Origin: Psychrobacter sp. JCM 18901
GTDB taxonomy: Bacteria; Pseudomonadota; Gammaproteobacteria; Pseudomonadales; Moraxellaceae
Assembly (NCBI RefSeq): GCF_000586435.1
Contig: NZ_BAWH01000008.1
Coordinates: 55,799-119,798 of the forward strand
Direction of reading: 5' to 3'
DNA: 64,000 nucleotides
Each line of letters opens with the position of its first letter. Position 1 is the stretch's first letter. The translations under genes were made by a program, and so were the position numbers. The notes beneath the pieces were generated by a model. The model did no database searches and was not told the DNA's origin. It worked only from the letters and a program-made list of their open reading frames with translations. Positions 32,569-42,502 of the stretch are shown here, in pieces.

Positions 32569-33304
32569 ATGCGTATCGTAGTTTGTGATGATGAGCCTAG
32601 CGCGTGAGCGCTTGGTGAGAATTGTACAGGAGTCAGGTCATGAGGTAGTTGCTCAGGCCACAACAGGTGCAGAAGCCATCGTCGCTGTAAAAACTCAGCA
32701 GCCAGATATTATATTATTAGATATCCGAATGCCTGAAATGGACGGAGTGCGCTGTGCTCAAGAGCTTGCCAAACTTGAGCATCCACCAGCGATTATATTT
32801 GTGACGGCATACGACCATTATGCGATCGCAGCGTTAAAAGCCAATGCAATTGGCTATTTGTTGAAACCTGCAAATAAAGATGAGCTACTAGAGGCATTAA
32901 ACAAAGCAAAGAACCTAAATGCTGCTCAACTAAATGAAATTCGCAAGCTTGAAGACCCGACAGCACGTCCGATACGTGAACATATCGCTGCTCGTACGCA
33001 TCGCGGTGTTGAACTGATTAAGCTAAAAGACATCTACTATTTTGCAGCAGATCAAAAATACGTCAAAGTGCGTCACAAAGATGGCATGGTATTGATTGAT
33101 GAAACGCTAAAAGAGTTAGAGCAAGAATTTGATGATCGTCTGTTCCGAGTACATCGCAATGCCATCATCAACCTTAGTTATTTGGACTTTTTAGAAACCC
33201 TAGACGCAGGCCAGTATCAGATACGTTTTAAAGGTATTGATGAGACGCTAGCGGTCAGTCGTCGTCACTTACCTGCCTTACGTGATAAAATCCAAAGCAT
33301 GTAA
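32569..33304 (+). CDS. algR: AlgR/LytTR-type response regulator (frame broken near the start)
   Basis: ATG 32569 follows GGATGGGAG and gives MRIVVCDDEP; the frame then breaks at about 32587. The family has DDEPLARERL here, so a net two bases (encoding the Leu) seem to be missing. Downstream, the receiver domain has the phosphoacceptor in IILLDIRMPEMDG and the conserved Lys in GYLLKPANKDEL. The C-terminal LytTR DNA-binding domain contains RGVELIKLKDIYYFAADQKYVKV and FRVHRNAIINLSYL. In Pseudomonas AlgZ/AlgR controls surface polysaccharide, pili and other traits; targets here are unknown. The 330 bases before it (32239-32568) hold no gene. Confidence 0.88.
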
Positions 33305-33531
33305 TAGGCTGTCCTGATAGCGCCCAATCATCCATATCATCAAACCCTTATTTATGCTTAAATAGGGGTATTTTTTTGCGTCAGCATCTACTATTAATCA
33401 TTTGAGTCACCTATGCTTTGGCAAATTTGCCCTATCGAGTAATATCGATACTATTCAGTATAAATATGAATGGTACTGACATAGGGACTATAGCCACTAT
33501 AGTATTAGTATCGAACTTATTGAGGCCCTTT

Positions 33532-34611
33532 ATGAGCAATTCGCAGCAACCTGTTTTGACTACTCTAAATATCGCTACACGTCAAAGTCCTTTAGCCCTA
33601 TGGCAGGCTGAGCATATTCGTGATCGTTTATTGGCGTTGTATCCTGATCTGACGATTAATTTACTAAAAATTGTCACTAAGGGTGACAAGATTTTGGATA
33701 CACCTTTGGCCAAAATCGGTGGCAAAGGATTGTTTGTAAAAGAGCTTGAGCAAGCGCTGTATGACAAACAAGCAGATATAGCAGTGCACTCGCTAAAAGA
33801 TGTACCGATGCAGCTTCCCGAAGGCCTCACATTAGGCGTCTACTGTAAACGCGCCTCACCAACAGATGCCTTTGTATCAAACACTTATAATAGTATTGAT
33901 GAGCTACCACAAGGTGCAGTCGTTGGGACATCAAGTTTACGTCGTCAATGCCAAATCAAAGCCTATCGTCCTGACCTGCAAATCAAAACGTTGCGCGGCA
34001 ATGTCGGCACTCGTTTGGGCAAGCTAGATGCTGGTGAATACGATGCCATTATTCTGGCAACGAGTGGCTTGCAACGTATTGAGCTAGACGAGAGAATACG
34101 CGGTGAGCTTGATATCGCAGCTTGCTTGCCTGCAGTTGGGCAAGGTGCCTTAGCAATCGAATGCCGTGAAGGCGATCAAGAAGTCCTTAAATTACTTGCA
34201 CCACTCAATGATGACAAAGCCCGTATTCGACTTATCGCTGAGCGTGCTCTGAACCGTCATTTAGAGGGCGGCTGCCAAGTACCGATCGCCGCTTATGCAG
34301 TTCTGCAGACAGCTGAAGAAACCAGCGTTAATAATGATAACAATGGTGATAACGGCAATAACGACAGCGGGAATGTGCTATGGCTACGCGGTCGAGTGGG
34401 TCAGGCCGATGGTAGCGAATTGTTGAAGGCAGACAAACGAGCTACGTTGGTTGGGACACAAGCTGAGCAAGAATCCCAAGCCAACCAACTGGGTATCGAT
34501 GTCGCAGAAATGCTACTTGCCGATGGTGCAGGCGCTATTTTGTCAGCGATCTATCAGCTGAGTAGTAAAAGTACAGTCGCTATAGGCTTGATTAATCGCA
34601 AGATAGGCTGA
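33532..34611 (+). CDS. hemC: Porphobilinogen deaminase
   Basis: HemC joins four porphobilinogens into hydroxymethylbilane. The start ATG 33532 ([20 protein letters not shown]) is taken because GAGG precedes it; the frame is open upstream, but that segment is unlike the family. Conserved motifs are [52 protein letters not shown] and the dipyrromethane Cys in [14 protein letters not shown] non-conserved Asn/Asp-rich insert (about 34330-34370) lies in the C-terminal domain. About 359 residues. Confidence 0.95.
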   Translation: MSNSQQPVLTTLNIATRQSPLALWQAEHIRDRLLALYPDLTINLLKIVTKGDKILDTPLAKIGGKGLFVKELEQALYDKQADIAVHSLKDVPMQLPEGLTLGVYCKRASPTDAFVSNTYNSIDELPQGAVVGTSSLRRQCQIKAYRPDLQIKTLRGNVGTRLGKLDAGEYDAIILATSGLQRIELDERIRGELDIAACLPAVGQGALAIECREGDQEVLKLLAPLNDDKARIRLIAERALNRHLEGGCQVPIAAYAVLQTAEETSVNNDNNGDNGNNDSGNVLWLRGRVGQADGSELLKADKRATLVGTQAEQESQANQLGIDVAEMLLADGAGAILSAIYQLSSKSTVAIGLINRKIG

Positions 34612-34675
34612 TCTAAGCATCAGCCATTTTTGTATACTTAAGCCTTTTTCATTCTTTTTTTGTCATGGTATATCG

Positions 34676-35678
34676 ATGTCATCAATACCAACTCAGTCTA
34701 CATACACAACTTCTCATAAGAATTGTTCTAATGATAAGTCAAACGTCGTGCCGAAAATTGTCATCAATACTCGCCCAGTAGAGCGAGCAGCACCGTTGAC
34801 TCAGCATTTACAAGCGGCAGGATTGACAGCGATTGATATACCGATGTTGACGCTACGACCACGTCCAACAACTGATATAGATATTGCATTAATGCATCAG
34901 TGGATGGCGGGGGAGTACAAAGCGCTTGTTATCGTCAGTCCAACTGCTGCCGCTTCAGGGCTAGTCGCTTGGCAATCACTTGAACATGAAAAGCGTAAAT
35001 ACAAAGCGAAAGACGGTAATGACAAGTATGTGCAGAGATTCTCAGAAGGCTTGTCATTACCTAGTCCTCTGGTTGCGGTTGGTGAAGCAACAGCGGCAGA
35101 GTTCAGTCAGGTGCGTATAGATACAACAAACTATCAAATACTTCAGCCTGAGACGGCCAATAACGAAGGCATGCTAGCAATGCCTGAAATCGATAGCTTA
35201 CAAGCAGGCGATAAATTGCTGATATGGCGCGGGCTTGGTGGACGACGATTATTGGTTGATACATTGCAGGCGCGCGGTGTACATATCGATAGTATTGCTT
35301 GGTACGAGCGTACAATGCCTATCGATGCAATGGCTGAGTACCAGCAGTGGCAACAAGCATTTCTTACTCATAGTACTACGTCAGATATTGCCCTACCAAA
35401 GCAGCCAAAGCCAATTGTCGTCATCAGCAGTGCGACAGCTTTTGAGCATTGGTCAAATATCGTCAATGACGAGCAATCGAAGACGTTAAAAAAAAGAGCA
35501 AAATTCTGATGCAGTGGCTGATATAGAACAGCGGCTTTCGCTTACGCTAAAAGATTTTTCTTACGTTGTGTTGGGTGAGCGTCTGGCCAATATGGTTGAC
35601 GCACAGCAGTTGAGCTACTGGCGAGTAGAGGATTTGTCGCCAGATACGATTCTCTCAGCCATTCATTCTAAAATATAA
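34676..35678 (+). CDS. hemD: Uroporphyrinogen-III synthase (frame broken once)
   Basis: HemD closes hydroxymethylbilane to uroporphyrinogen III. From ATG 34676, a polar tail of about 25 residues precedes VVPKIVINTRPVERAAPLTQHL, the start of the first domain. The middle has GDKLLIWRGLGGRRLLVDTL and a Tyr/Trp-rich WYERTMP (active-site region). Run 35488-35495 has 8 A where 7 restore the second half: TLKKEQNSDAVAD, LGERLANMVDAQQLSYW, and the end SAIHSKI at TAA 35676-35678. Total about 334 residues. It is placed between hemC and hemX. Confidence 0.88.
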
Positions 35679-35738
35679 TACCTTAAACTTCCCATTTGCT
35701 TTAAACATGTTTATCTATACCAATAACGGTACTGCCTT

Positions 35739-36773
35739 ATGTCAATGAATTCTGAGTCCTTATCTAAGGATCCTTCTACTGTTCAGCAGCGCCGGCAAGC
35801 AAATATTTTGCTGCTACGGATGCAATGGCTGGTTATCTTGTTACTGATCGCTGCATTATTGTGGCTATATATTAGTCAGCAGCGCTTTCAGCATAGTGTC
35901 AACGACCGTTTGCAGAGTAATGAGCAAGTAATCAGTCGACTAAACGAAATGGACGATCGTCTATTTGCTATGAGTCAGCAGACGCTACCGGAACCTAGAG
36001 TTAAAACGAGTAGCCAAGCGCAGAATCAGTTGGACCTATTGCGTATCCAAATCAAAGCGGCTGATAGACTGTTGGCGGATAGTAATGACAGTGCGGCGAT
36101 TGAGTTATTGCGAGGTTTACATTGGCAATTATCGCAAAGCAGTAATGAGATTGCGCCTGCGCTAACTATCGTTATCAAGCAAAGTTTGCTCAAAGATATT
36201 GAGCGTCTGCAGGCACAAAGCTCACAGCCAAGCCCGTGGCAAATACAAAATCTGGCGATTCAAAACATTCAGGAATTTTTGCACAGTCATGAGCGTCTTG
36301 GCAGCTATGAAGGTACGGATTTACAGCGTCGAGAGCTGGTAGATGCAGCTACTGAAAATAAACAGCAGCCTAAAGTAACCAATGCTACTGATACCTCAGC
36401 GACTAGTGGTACAAACTTAACGCGTCGTCAGCTCACTATCCATGAGGTCATCATGACGTTAAATTTAGCAAGCCAAGCCAGCAATATGCGTAAGCAAGAT
36501 CAACTTGTCAGCTATTTGACGCAGGCACGCAAACAGTTAAAAACGTTGGTACCTAAAGCTTCAACTAGCGACAATAAAAAGTCAGCACAAGCTGGTGCGA
36601 TTGGCATTGTACAAGCAGATAAAAAACGAATCGATGGTCAAAGTAATCTTGAGACAATGAAAGCACCAAGTGACATACCAGAAGTAATTGTATGGCTAAA
36701 TCAGTTGATTGCTCATGCACCCAAACCAACGCCATTATTGACGACAGAAATCTTAGACAAGCCGCAACGCTAA
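35739..36773 (+). CDS. hemX: HemX-like membrane protein
   Basis: The intact 344-residue protein has a basic N terminus followed by one transmembrane segment (WLVILLLIAALLWLYISQQ) and a long alpha-helical, coiled-coil periplasmic region with the HemX-type pattern (LLRIQIKAADRLLADSNDSAAIELL, read as two parts). In E. coli and relatives hemX follows hemCD; its biochemical role is unclear and the annotation as a methyltransferase in some databases is not supported by motifs here. Confidence 0.8.
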   Translation: MSMNSESLSKDPSTVQQRRQANILLLRMQWLVILLLIAALLWLYISQQRFQHSVNDRLQSNEQVISRLNEMDDRLFAMSQQTLPEPRVKTSSQAQNQLDLLRIQIKAADRLLADSNDSAAIELLRGLHWQLSQSSNEIAPALTIVIKQSLLKDIERLQAQSSQPSPWQIQNLAIQNIQEFLHSHERLGSYEGTDLQRRELVDAATENKQQPKVTNATDTSATSGTNLTRRQLTIHEVIMTLNLASQASNMRKQDQLVSYLTQARKQLKTLVPKASTSDNKKSAQAGAIGIVQADKKRIDGQSNLETMKAPSDIPEVIVWLNQLIAHAPKPTPLLTTEILDKPQR

Positions 36774-36825
36774 CGAAAGCTAGTCACAATAGTTAATACA
36801 GAAAATATAAAACGTAAGGTAAGCA

Positions 36826-37317
36826 ATGACCCATCCTAATGAAAAGTCAGCATCTATGTCTGATACAGCAAACGAACACCGCCCTGAATTACTAGCTCAT
36901 TATCCTGTTATTCATCATCAGCCGATACAGTGGGGAGAGATGGATGCCTTCAATCATCTGAACAATGTGGTTTACTATCGTTACGCTGAGTCAGCACGCA
37001 TTAGTTATTTGCATGCGCTAGGTATGTTTGATGGCAGTATGGTCACTGTTTTAGCCCAGTCTAGCTGCCAGTATTTACGCCCAGTTACTTATCCTGATAC
37101 GTTATTATTAGGAGTTCGTTGTAAGCGTTTAGGCAATACAAGTATGGCGATGGAATATAGTTACTATAGTATCGTGCAAGAGATCATCGTTGCTACGGCA
37201 GAGGCTGTGGTAGTACGTCTGGATAGTGATGGAAAAGGTAAGTTGCCATGGACAGCAGCAGAGCGTCAACAGCTGCTAGCATTGGAAGCCAAGTTTGGTC
37301 ATACGCCTGAGCTTTAG
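36826..37317 (+). CDS. Hot-dog fold acyl-CoA thioesterase (4HBT/YbgC-like)
   Basis: The intact 163-residue protein has the 4HBT signature WGEMDAFNHLNNVVYYRYAESAR (read as WGEMDAFNHLNN then VVYYRYAESAR), in which the Asp and Asn/His residues form the thioesterase site, followed by the strand pattern LLGVRCKRLGNTSMAMEYSY. A short polar N-terminal tail is present. The substrate acyl-CoA is unknown. It follows hemX by 50 bases. Confidence 0.88.
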   Translation: MTHPNEKSASMSDTANEHRPELLAHYPVIHHQPIQWGEMDAFNHLNNVVYYRYAESARISYLHALGMFDGSMVTVLAQSSCQYLRPVTYPDTLLLGVRCKRLGNTSMAMEYSYYSIVQEIIVATAEAVVVRLDSDGKGKLPWTAAERQQLLALEAKFGHTPEL

Positions 37318-37387
37318 GGCATGTTCTATATGAACCGATTGTTCATTTCTTCAAAAAAAACTATCCCAAATTAGAATCTAAAAACAA

Positions 37388-37425
37388 AAAAGGCACACTA
37401 ACATAATGTCAGCGTGCCTTTTCTA
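37388..37425. terminator. Bidirectional terminator between the thioesterase gene and ribB
   Basis: AAAAGGCACACTAAC pairs with GTCAGCGTGCCTTTT with G-U pairs, flanked by A and T runs. It lies between convergent genes. Confidence 0.75.
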
Positions 37426-37459
37426 TAACTCATTCTTCAACTAATCTCTTAAACAGTTT

Positions 37460-38574
37460 TTAGTCTTGTTGCGGCGCATGAACAAAATCAACCACATTTA
37501 GATCAAAACCTGACAATGCAAAAAAAACTTCATTGGCGATGATAATAAGCGCATATCACGGACACCTAAATGACGTAATATCTGTGCACCAACACCGATG
37601 CTACGATATGGCTGTTGCGTGATGGTTGATTGCGACTCGTTGTCCGCGGCTTTATCCAACGCATCTCCCAAATCAACTGGCTGATTGCTACCAATCCATA
37701 CCAGCACACCACGATCTGAAGCACTGATTTCTTCTAGTGCTGACTGTACGCTCCAGCCACTACGGCCAGTCATATCGTTTTTAGCTGCAAACAAATCGCG
37801 TAATGGGTGGAAACCGTGTACACGTACAGTGCTGACACCTTCGCTGACATCACCTTTTACCAAGGCTAAATGTGTTTCTTCAGCCCCAAACTCACGGAAG
37901 CGATGTAGCGTAAAAGTACCGTGTTCAGTTTCAAAAGGATGTGACTCAATTTCTTCTACCGTTTGCTCATTAGCGATACGGTAGTTGATAAGGTCAGCAA
38001 TCGTGCCTATCTTGATGTCATGTTCTTTTGCAAATATTTCAAGGTCGTCACGGCGCGCCATCGTACCATCTGCATTGATAATCTCTACAATCACCGCTGC
38101 TGGCTCTAGACCTGCTAAACGTGCTAAATCACACCCTGCTTCTGTATGGCCTGCACGGTGAAGAACACCGCCGTTTTGTGCCATAATTGGAAAAATATGT
38201 CCAGGCTGAACGATGTCTTCAGGCTTTGCTGATGAAGATACCGCTGCCTGAATAGTACGTGCACGATCACCAGCAGAAATACCAGTGGTGACGCCTTCAG
38301 CTGCTTCAATCGAGACAGTAAAGTTGGTGCTGAATTTAGCTTCATTACGATCTGACATTAGTGGCAGTGCCAATTGCTGGCAACGTGCTTGTGATAAGGT
38401 CAAACAAACAAGACCACGCGCGTGAGTAATCATAAAGTTAATATCTTCAGGGCGCACATGCGTCGCTGCCATGATGATATCACCTTCATTTTCGCGGTCT
38501 TCATCATCCATCAAGATGACCATTTTTCCAGCACGAATGTCTTCGATAATCTCAGGGATTGCATTTAAACTCAT
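37460..38574 (-). CDS. ribB: 3,4-dihydroxy-2-butanone-4-phosphate synthase with degenerate RibA-like domain (frame broken near the C terminus)
   Basis: RibB makes the four-carbon unit of riboflavin from ribulose 5-phosphate. The start ATG 38574 (MSLNAIPEIIEDIRAG) precedes the metal-binding VILMDDEDRENEGDIIMAA, and LHRAGHTEAGCDLARLAGL follows. The C-terminal half resembles GTP cyclohydrolase II but has no equivalents of its zinc cysteines (SLRCDCG-type motif) and reads AKNDMTGRSGWSVQSALEE at that place, so it is unlikely to make the pyrimidine precursor. A run of 8 A (37520-37527; 6 expected) breaks the end; corrected it reads SSPMKFFALSGFDLNVVDFVH and ends APQQD at 37460. The same domain layout occurs in other gammaproteobacteria. 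Confidence 0.9.
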
Positions 38575-38658
38575 AGTAAATCTCAATATTTTATTATTTA
38601 TAAATAGGTGTCATTTAGAATATAAAGCTCTATCTGCTTATTGTAGCAGTAGATAATA

Positions 38659-38700
38659 CAAAGCGCTGTTACGGTCAAGCAAAGCGCTACTACGGTCAAG
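38659..38700 (+). repeat. Tandem 21-bp repeat, two copies
   Basis: CAAAGCGCTGTTACGGTCAAG is followed directly by a copy with two changes (GTT to ACT region). It lies in the gap upstream of ribB. No function is evident; no FMN riboswitch was recognised here. Confidence 0.8.
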
Positions 38701-38905
38701 TAAATCGCGCTATAAGCAATATCATTTGATATAAAAGTGACTCGCTTAATTGCCTGTATATATCATTATGAGGTTATTTTAACGCTTTTCAGCGTCACGT
38801 GCTGCGCCATCTTCCCACTATATCGTTCAGTATGTCAAAAATAGTCATAAATATTATCAATGAACATTAAAACTGGCTCATAAATCTAGGCGTTATATTT
38901 TTATT

Positions 38906-38939
38906 AATCTATTTAATCTATTTAATCTATTTAATCTAT
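38906..38939 (+). repeat. Tandem 9-bp repeat, nearly four copies
   Basis: The unit AATCTATTT occurs three full times and a fourth partial time, just after the 3' end of rarA. Slippage could change the copy number; no coding effect is expected. Confidence 0.85.
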
Positions 38940-38946
38940 ATCGCAG

Positions 38947-40236
38947 TTAATCATTGCTCGCTGCTTGGTTTTTTAACCAATCCATAAATTGCTTACTGTG
39001 CTGCTCACGCTGATTATCTGCAAACTCGTAAAAACTGGTACCAACCAAATTATCTGGTAAGTAGCTTTGAGGATAGTAATGGTTAGGATAATCATGCGGA
39101 TAAGCATAACCTTGACCGTAGCCTTGACTACGCATCAATTTGGTTACGCCGTTGCGCAAATGTAGCGGTACAGGTGAGGCATCTTTTTCAGCCAACGCCA
39201 TTGCAGCATTGATCGCTTTATAAGTGCTATTGCTTTTGGCACTGGTCGCTAGATACACCACAACTTGACTTAAAATAATACGCGCCTCTGGCATACCTAT
39301 GGATTGCACACTACGCAATGCTGCATCAGCTAGGAGTAAGGCATTAGGATTGGCATTACCAATATCTTCACTGGCTAAAATTACCAAGCGGCGCGCAATA
39401 AAATCGGCAGGTTCGCCGCCTACGAGCATACGTGCCATCCAATACAATGCCGCATCCGGATCGGAGCCGCGGACTGACTTTATTATTGCTGAGATAATAT
39501 CGTAATGCTGCTCGCCATCTTTGTCATATCTTACCAAAGCAGTTTGTGCCACTCGGCTGACCAATTCATCATCAATAATCACTGACGACTGTCTGGCATC
39601 AGCTGTTTGAATCGCTAACTCTAATAAATTTAGCGCTTTTCGAGCATCACCGTGGGCCAATTGACTAATGGTATATTTTGCTTGTAAATCGACGGTCAAC
39701 TTTTTGAGTATATGGTCTTCCGAGAGTGCTCGTTGTAGCACGGCACTTATCTGCTCAGGTGTTAACGGCTCTAAACGATATACTTGGCAACGTGATAGTA
39801 GAGCGTTGTTGACACTAAATGACGGGTTCTCCGTAGTGGCACCAATCAGAGTAATATCACCAGACTCTACCGCACCCAATAGAGCATCTTGCTGTGCTTT
39901 ATTAAAGCGATGAATTTCATCAATGAAGACCACAGGTGATTCAAATGCCAACGAATCTTTATTATCTAGGACTTCGCGTAACTGTTTGACTCCAGTATTT
40001 AACGCGGAGAGCGCGTGAAAAGGTCTATTCACGGCATCGGCTAACAACATCGCAATGGTTGTTTTGCCAATACCTGCTTCACCGTGCAGGATAATAGATG
40101 GCAGATGCCCTTGCTCTACCAAACGTCGTAACGGTGCACCAGTTGCCAGCAAATGCTCTTGACCAATAATATCGGTAAGAGAAGTAGGGCGCATACGCTG
40201 AGCAAGTGGGGTATCGGCATGGAAGTTAGGTGGCAT
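38947..40236 (-). CDS. rarA: Replication-associated recombination protein A (RarA/MgsA)
   Basis: RarA is an AAA+ ATPase acting at stalled replication forks. The intact 429-residue protein begins LAQRMRPTSLTDIIGQEHLL after a short N terminus, with Walker A HGEAGIGKTT (more often GPPGTGKTT), Walker B VVFIDEIHRFNKAQQDALL, sensor GATTENPSFSVNNALLSRC, and the C-terminal domain containing ALYWMARMLVGGEPADFIARRLVILASEDIGNANP (read in pieces). No break in frame. It is preceded by a gap of 450 bases (40237-40686) with no recognisable feature. Confidence 0.94.
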   Translation of the reverse strand: MPPNFHADTPLAQRMRPTSLTDIIGQEHLLATGAPLRRLVEQGHLPSIILHGEAGIGKTTIAMLLADAVNRPFHALSALNTGVKQLREVLDNKDSLAFESPVVFIDEIHRFNKAQQDALLGAVESGDITLIGATTENPSFSVNNALLSRCQVYRLEPLTPEQISAVLQRALSEDHILKKLTVDLQAKYTISQLAHGDARKALNLLELAIQTADARQSSVIIDDELVSRVAQTALVRYDKDGEQHYDIISAIIKSVRGSDPDAALYWMARMLVGGEPADFIARRLVILASEDIGNANPNALLLADAALRSVQSIGMPEARIILSQVVVYLATSAKSNSTYKAINAAMALAEKDASPVPLHLRNGVTKLMRSQGYGQGYAYPHDYPNHYYPQSYLPDNLVGTSFYEFADNQREQHSKQFMDWLKNQAASND

Positions 40237-40686
40237 AAGACTCTCTATCGAAAAATGAAAAAACTATTTACTAGCTGCAAAAGTAGTAACGGCAAGGTCT
40301 CTATAGTTAAATCCAAATAACAGCATACTAGTCTAACTTCATCATTCTTATTGGATGTTGGCACTCATATACGTTTGGCATGATTTTCGCATCAATTTTA
40401 TAACAGTAATGAGTATTAGACATCAGCAGTAGAAGTAGGCTAGTTTATAAGGATGGTACTTGTTATATGTCATACGCGCTAGGTTAACGCAAAAATATGT
40501 TAATGAAAGCTAACTAAGCGTATAGCTTGTGTCCCGAGCACTTTAGTTTTCATCATTCATCTATATTAACGGCTCTACTATTAACAGCTTTACCGTATCG
40601 ATGGGAAAATTGGCCAATTGCGACTGTTAACTATTAACTATTAAACACTAAAAATGGCTTATCAAATATAAGGTATTGCATTAACG

Positions 40687-41198
40687 ATGTCTGAACCGAC
40701 TCTTAAACGCTTATTCAATCGTTACTTGCGTAGTGATACAGGCAAGCAGCAATCACGTTATCTGACAGCTGGCGAGATAGCATTGGCACATTCGGTATTT
40801 GGTGACAGTATCAAACTCGATGCAGTGCAGTTAAAGACAGCATGGTGGGTACTAAAACATTATGCAGTCAGTCCTAATGGCAATATTTACTTTAATTCAG
40901 TCGATTGGATTACGGATTTTAGCGAAGCTCCATTGAGTAAACAAAGCTGGCTTATACATGAGCTAACGCACGTATGGCAGATACAGAAAGGCTTAAAGGT
41001 TGTACGCGGAGCGATTATCAACCGAAAATATGACTACGTGTTAGAAACAGGCAAATCATTTTTTAAGTATGGTATTGAGCAGCAGGCACGCATGTTCAAG
41101 ACTATTTTGTACGTCGTCATCGTGGTCAGAACTGCCAAGAGTGGGAAGCTTGTATTCCATTTTTGACAGAGCAGCCTATTAAGGCAAAAAAATACTGA
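40687..41198 (+). CDS. HExxH-motif protein, putative metallopeptidase-like, unknown function (frame broken once)
   Basis: ATG 40687 follows a weak ribosome site (AAGG). The product has a polar N terminus, WWVLKHYAVSPNGNIYFNS, and HELTHVWQIQKGL, which contains the zinc-peptidase HExxH pattern. One A is missing near 41098; with it, ARMFKDYFVRRHRGQNCQEWEACIPFLTEQP follows (read as two parts) and the gene ends at TGA 41196-41198. The total is about 170 residues. Similar HELTHVWQ proteins occur near Vgr/Rhs-type and phage-like genes in other bacteria, but nothing of that kind is adjacent here. No signal peptide. Confidence 0.65.
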
Positions 41199-41435
41199 TA
41201 ATCCATCAATCATCTAATTTTTAAAAGTAACAGTAAGCTTAACTATGATAAGCATAACCGAACTATAGAACAATTAAACTATATAGCAATTGAGATACAG
41301 GTCAGTCGGATAAATATTGGATAAGTAAGTTGAACGATTTAACAGTCAACTGTGTCGCTAAAAATCAAAGAATAATGAACCGCAATTGTAACTTACCCTT
41401 TTATAATTTTGCTTTACCAAAGGATATATACTCTC

Positions 41436-42369
41436 ATGTTTAAATTTTTGTCAGTAAAGCCTAATGTTGATACTCGATATCCATCGACCTTGCTTGTAGC
41501 CGCACTGTCAGGAGTATTGTTTTTGACAGGTTGTCAGCAGTCTGAAACATTGCCTGTAGCTGATGACAGTCAAACCAGTGAAAAAAACAAGCGTAGAAGA
41601 CAGTCAGCCTATGCCAAAAAGTGACTCAGCTGCTGCGCGCATAAAACAATTTCAGCCGATATATGTCGCACAGGCGCAGAGTTTACAGAGACGATTGCAA
41701 GCGGAATATGAGTCATTGCAAGCGGCAGATGCGTCAGACAGTGAGGAGCTTTTATTACTGAATACTAATAATAATGAAAATACAGATAGTAATAACGAAG
41801 TAGCGACCGATGATACCGCTCCCATTGCGAATACTACTGCTACCAGTTCTGCAGAAGTGGCGTCATCGAATATCGATATTGACGCGATAGACAGTGATCC
41901 AAATGTAAATGCAGAGGTAGATGTCAATACTAGCACTGAAGTTGGTGAGCGTGATTTAAAAGTTTTGAAACGCATCAGTCTTGAGCCGCGTAAACCTGTT
42001 ATGTTGACCGAGGATCAAATCATAGAGCGCTATCAGCAAACTATGGACGCCTTGTATCAACCGGTGACTACACCGCTGAGCGCAGAGGATTCTGATACAT
42101 TAATCAATGTGGCGACCTTGGTTCCGCAGTTATTTGAGCATGCAGAGATTGCTGGTAGAGTAAGTGCAAAAAGTCCGGCACTTGCCCGTTTAATCATCCA
42201 ACATCAGGTATGGGAACAAATAGAAGCCCAGCAAGTGGTTGATATGCAGCAAATTAAACAGAAGCAGCAACAAGAGTTTGAAGCTTTAATGGCTAAATTT
42301 AATGAAACTATCGAAGGATACGATGAACAGATTGCCAAATATGAGCAAACGTTGAAAGAGTTTCAGTAA
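41436..42369 (+). CDS. Predicted lipoprotein with coiled-coil C terminus (frame broken once)
   Basis: ATG 41436 follows AAGGA and gives a signal peptide ending in the lipobox VLFLTGCQQS. Run 41581-41587 has 7 A where 6 restore SEKTSVEDSQPMPKSD. An Asp/Asn/Ser/Thr-rich linker (41760-41960) precedes a helical domain and a C-terminal coiled coil (EAQQVVDMQQIKQKQQQEFEALMAKFNETIEGYDEQ, read in pieces). No family is recognised. It is likely an outer- or inner-membrane-anchored periplasmic protein. Corrected length is about 311 residues. Confidence 0.65.
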
Positions 42370-42450
42370 CTGACTATAGTTTTATGAACTGATTGAATTA
42401 ATCATTTCTCATAAAACAATCAATATCAAATAACGAGAGTTAAGACAATA

Positions 42451-42480
42451 AAAATCCCGTACGATGGCGGGATTTTTTTT
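42451..42480. terminator. Bidirectional terminator between the lipoprotein gene and gltA
   Basis: AAAATCCCG/CGGGATTTT pairs over 9 bp with a loop of about 8 bases and is flanked by A and T tracts. Confidence 0.85.
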
Positions 42481-42502
42481 ATTGGATAACGATTATTTTT
42501 GC

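Noticed and set aside
38590..38940. FMN riboswitch upstream of ribB
   Set aside because: The conserved AGGG and GGTGGGAT-type FMN aptamer elements were not found in this gap on the minus strand.
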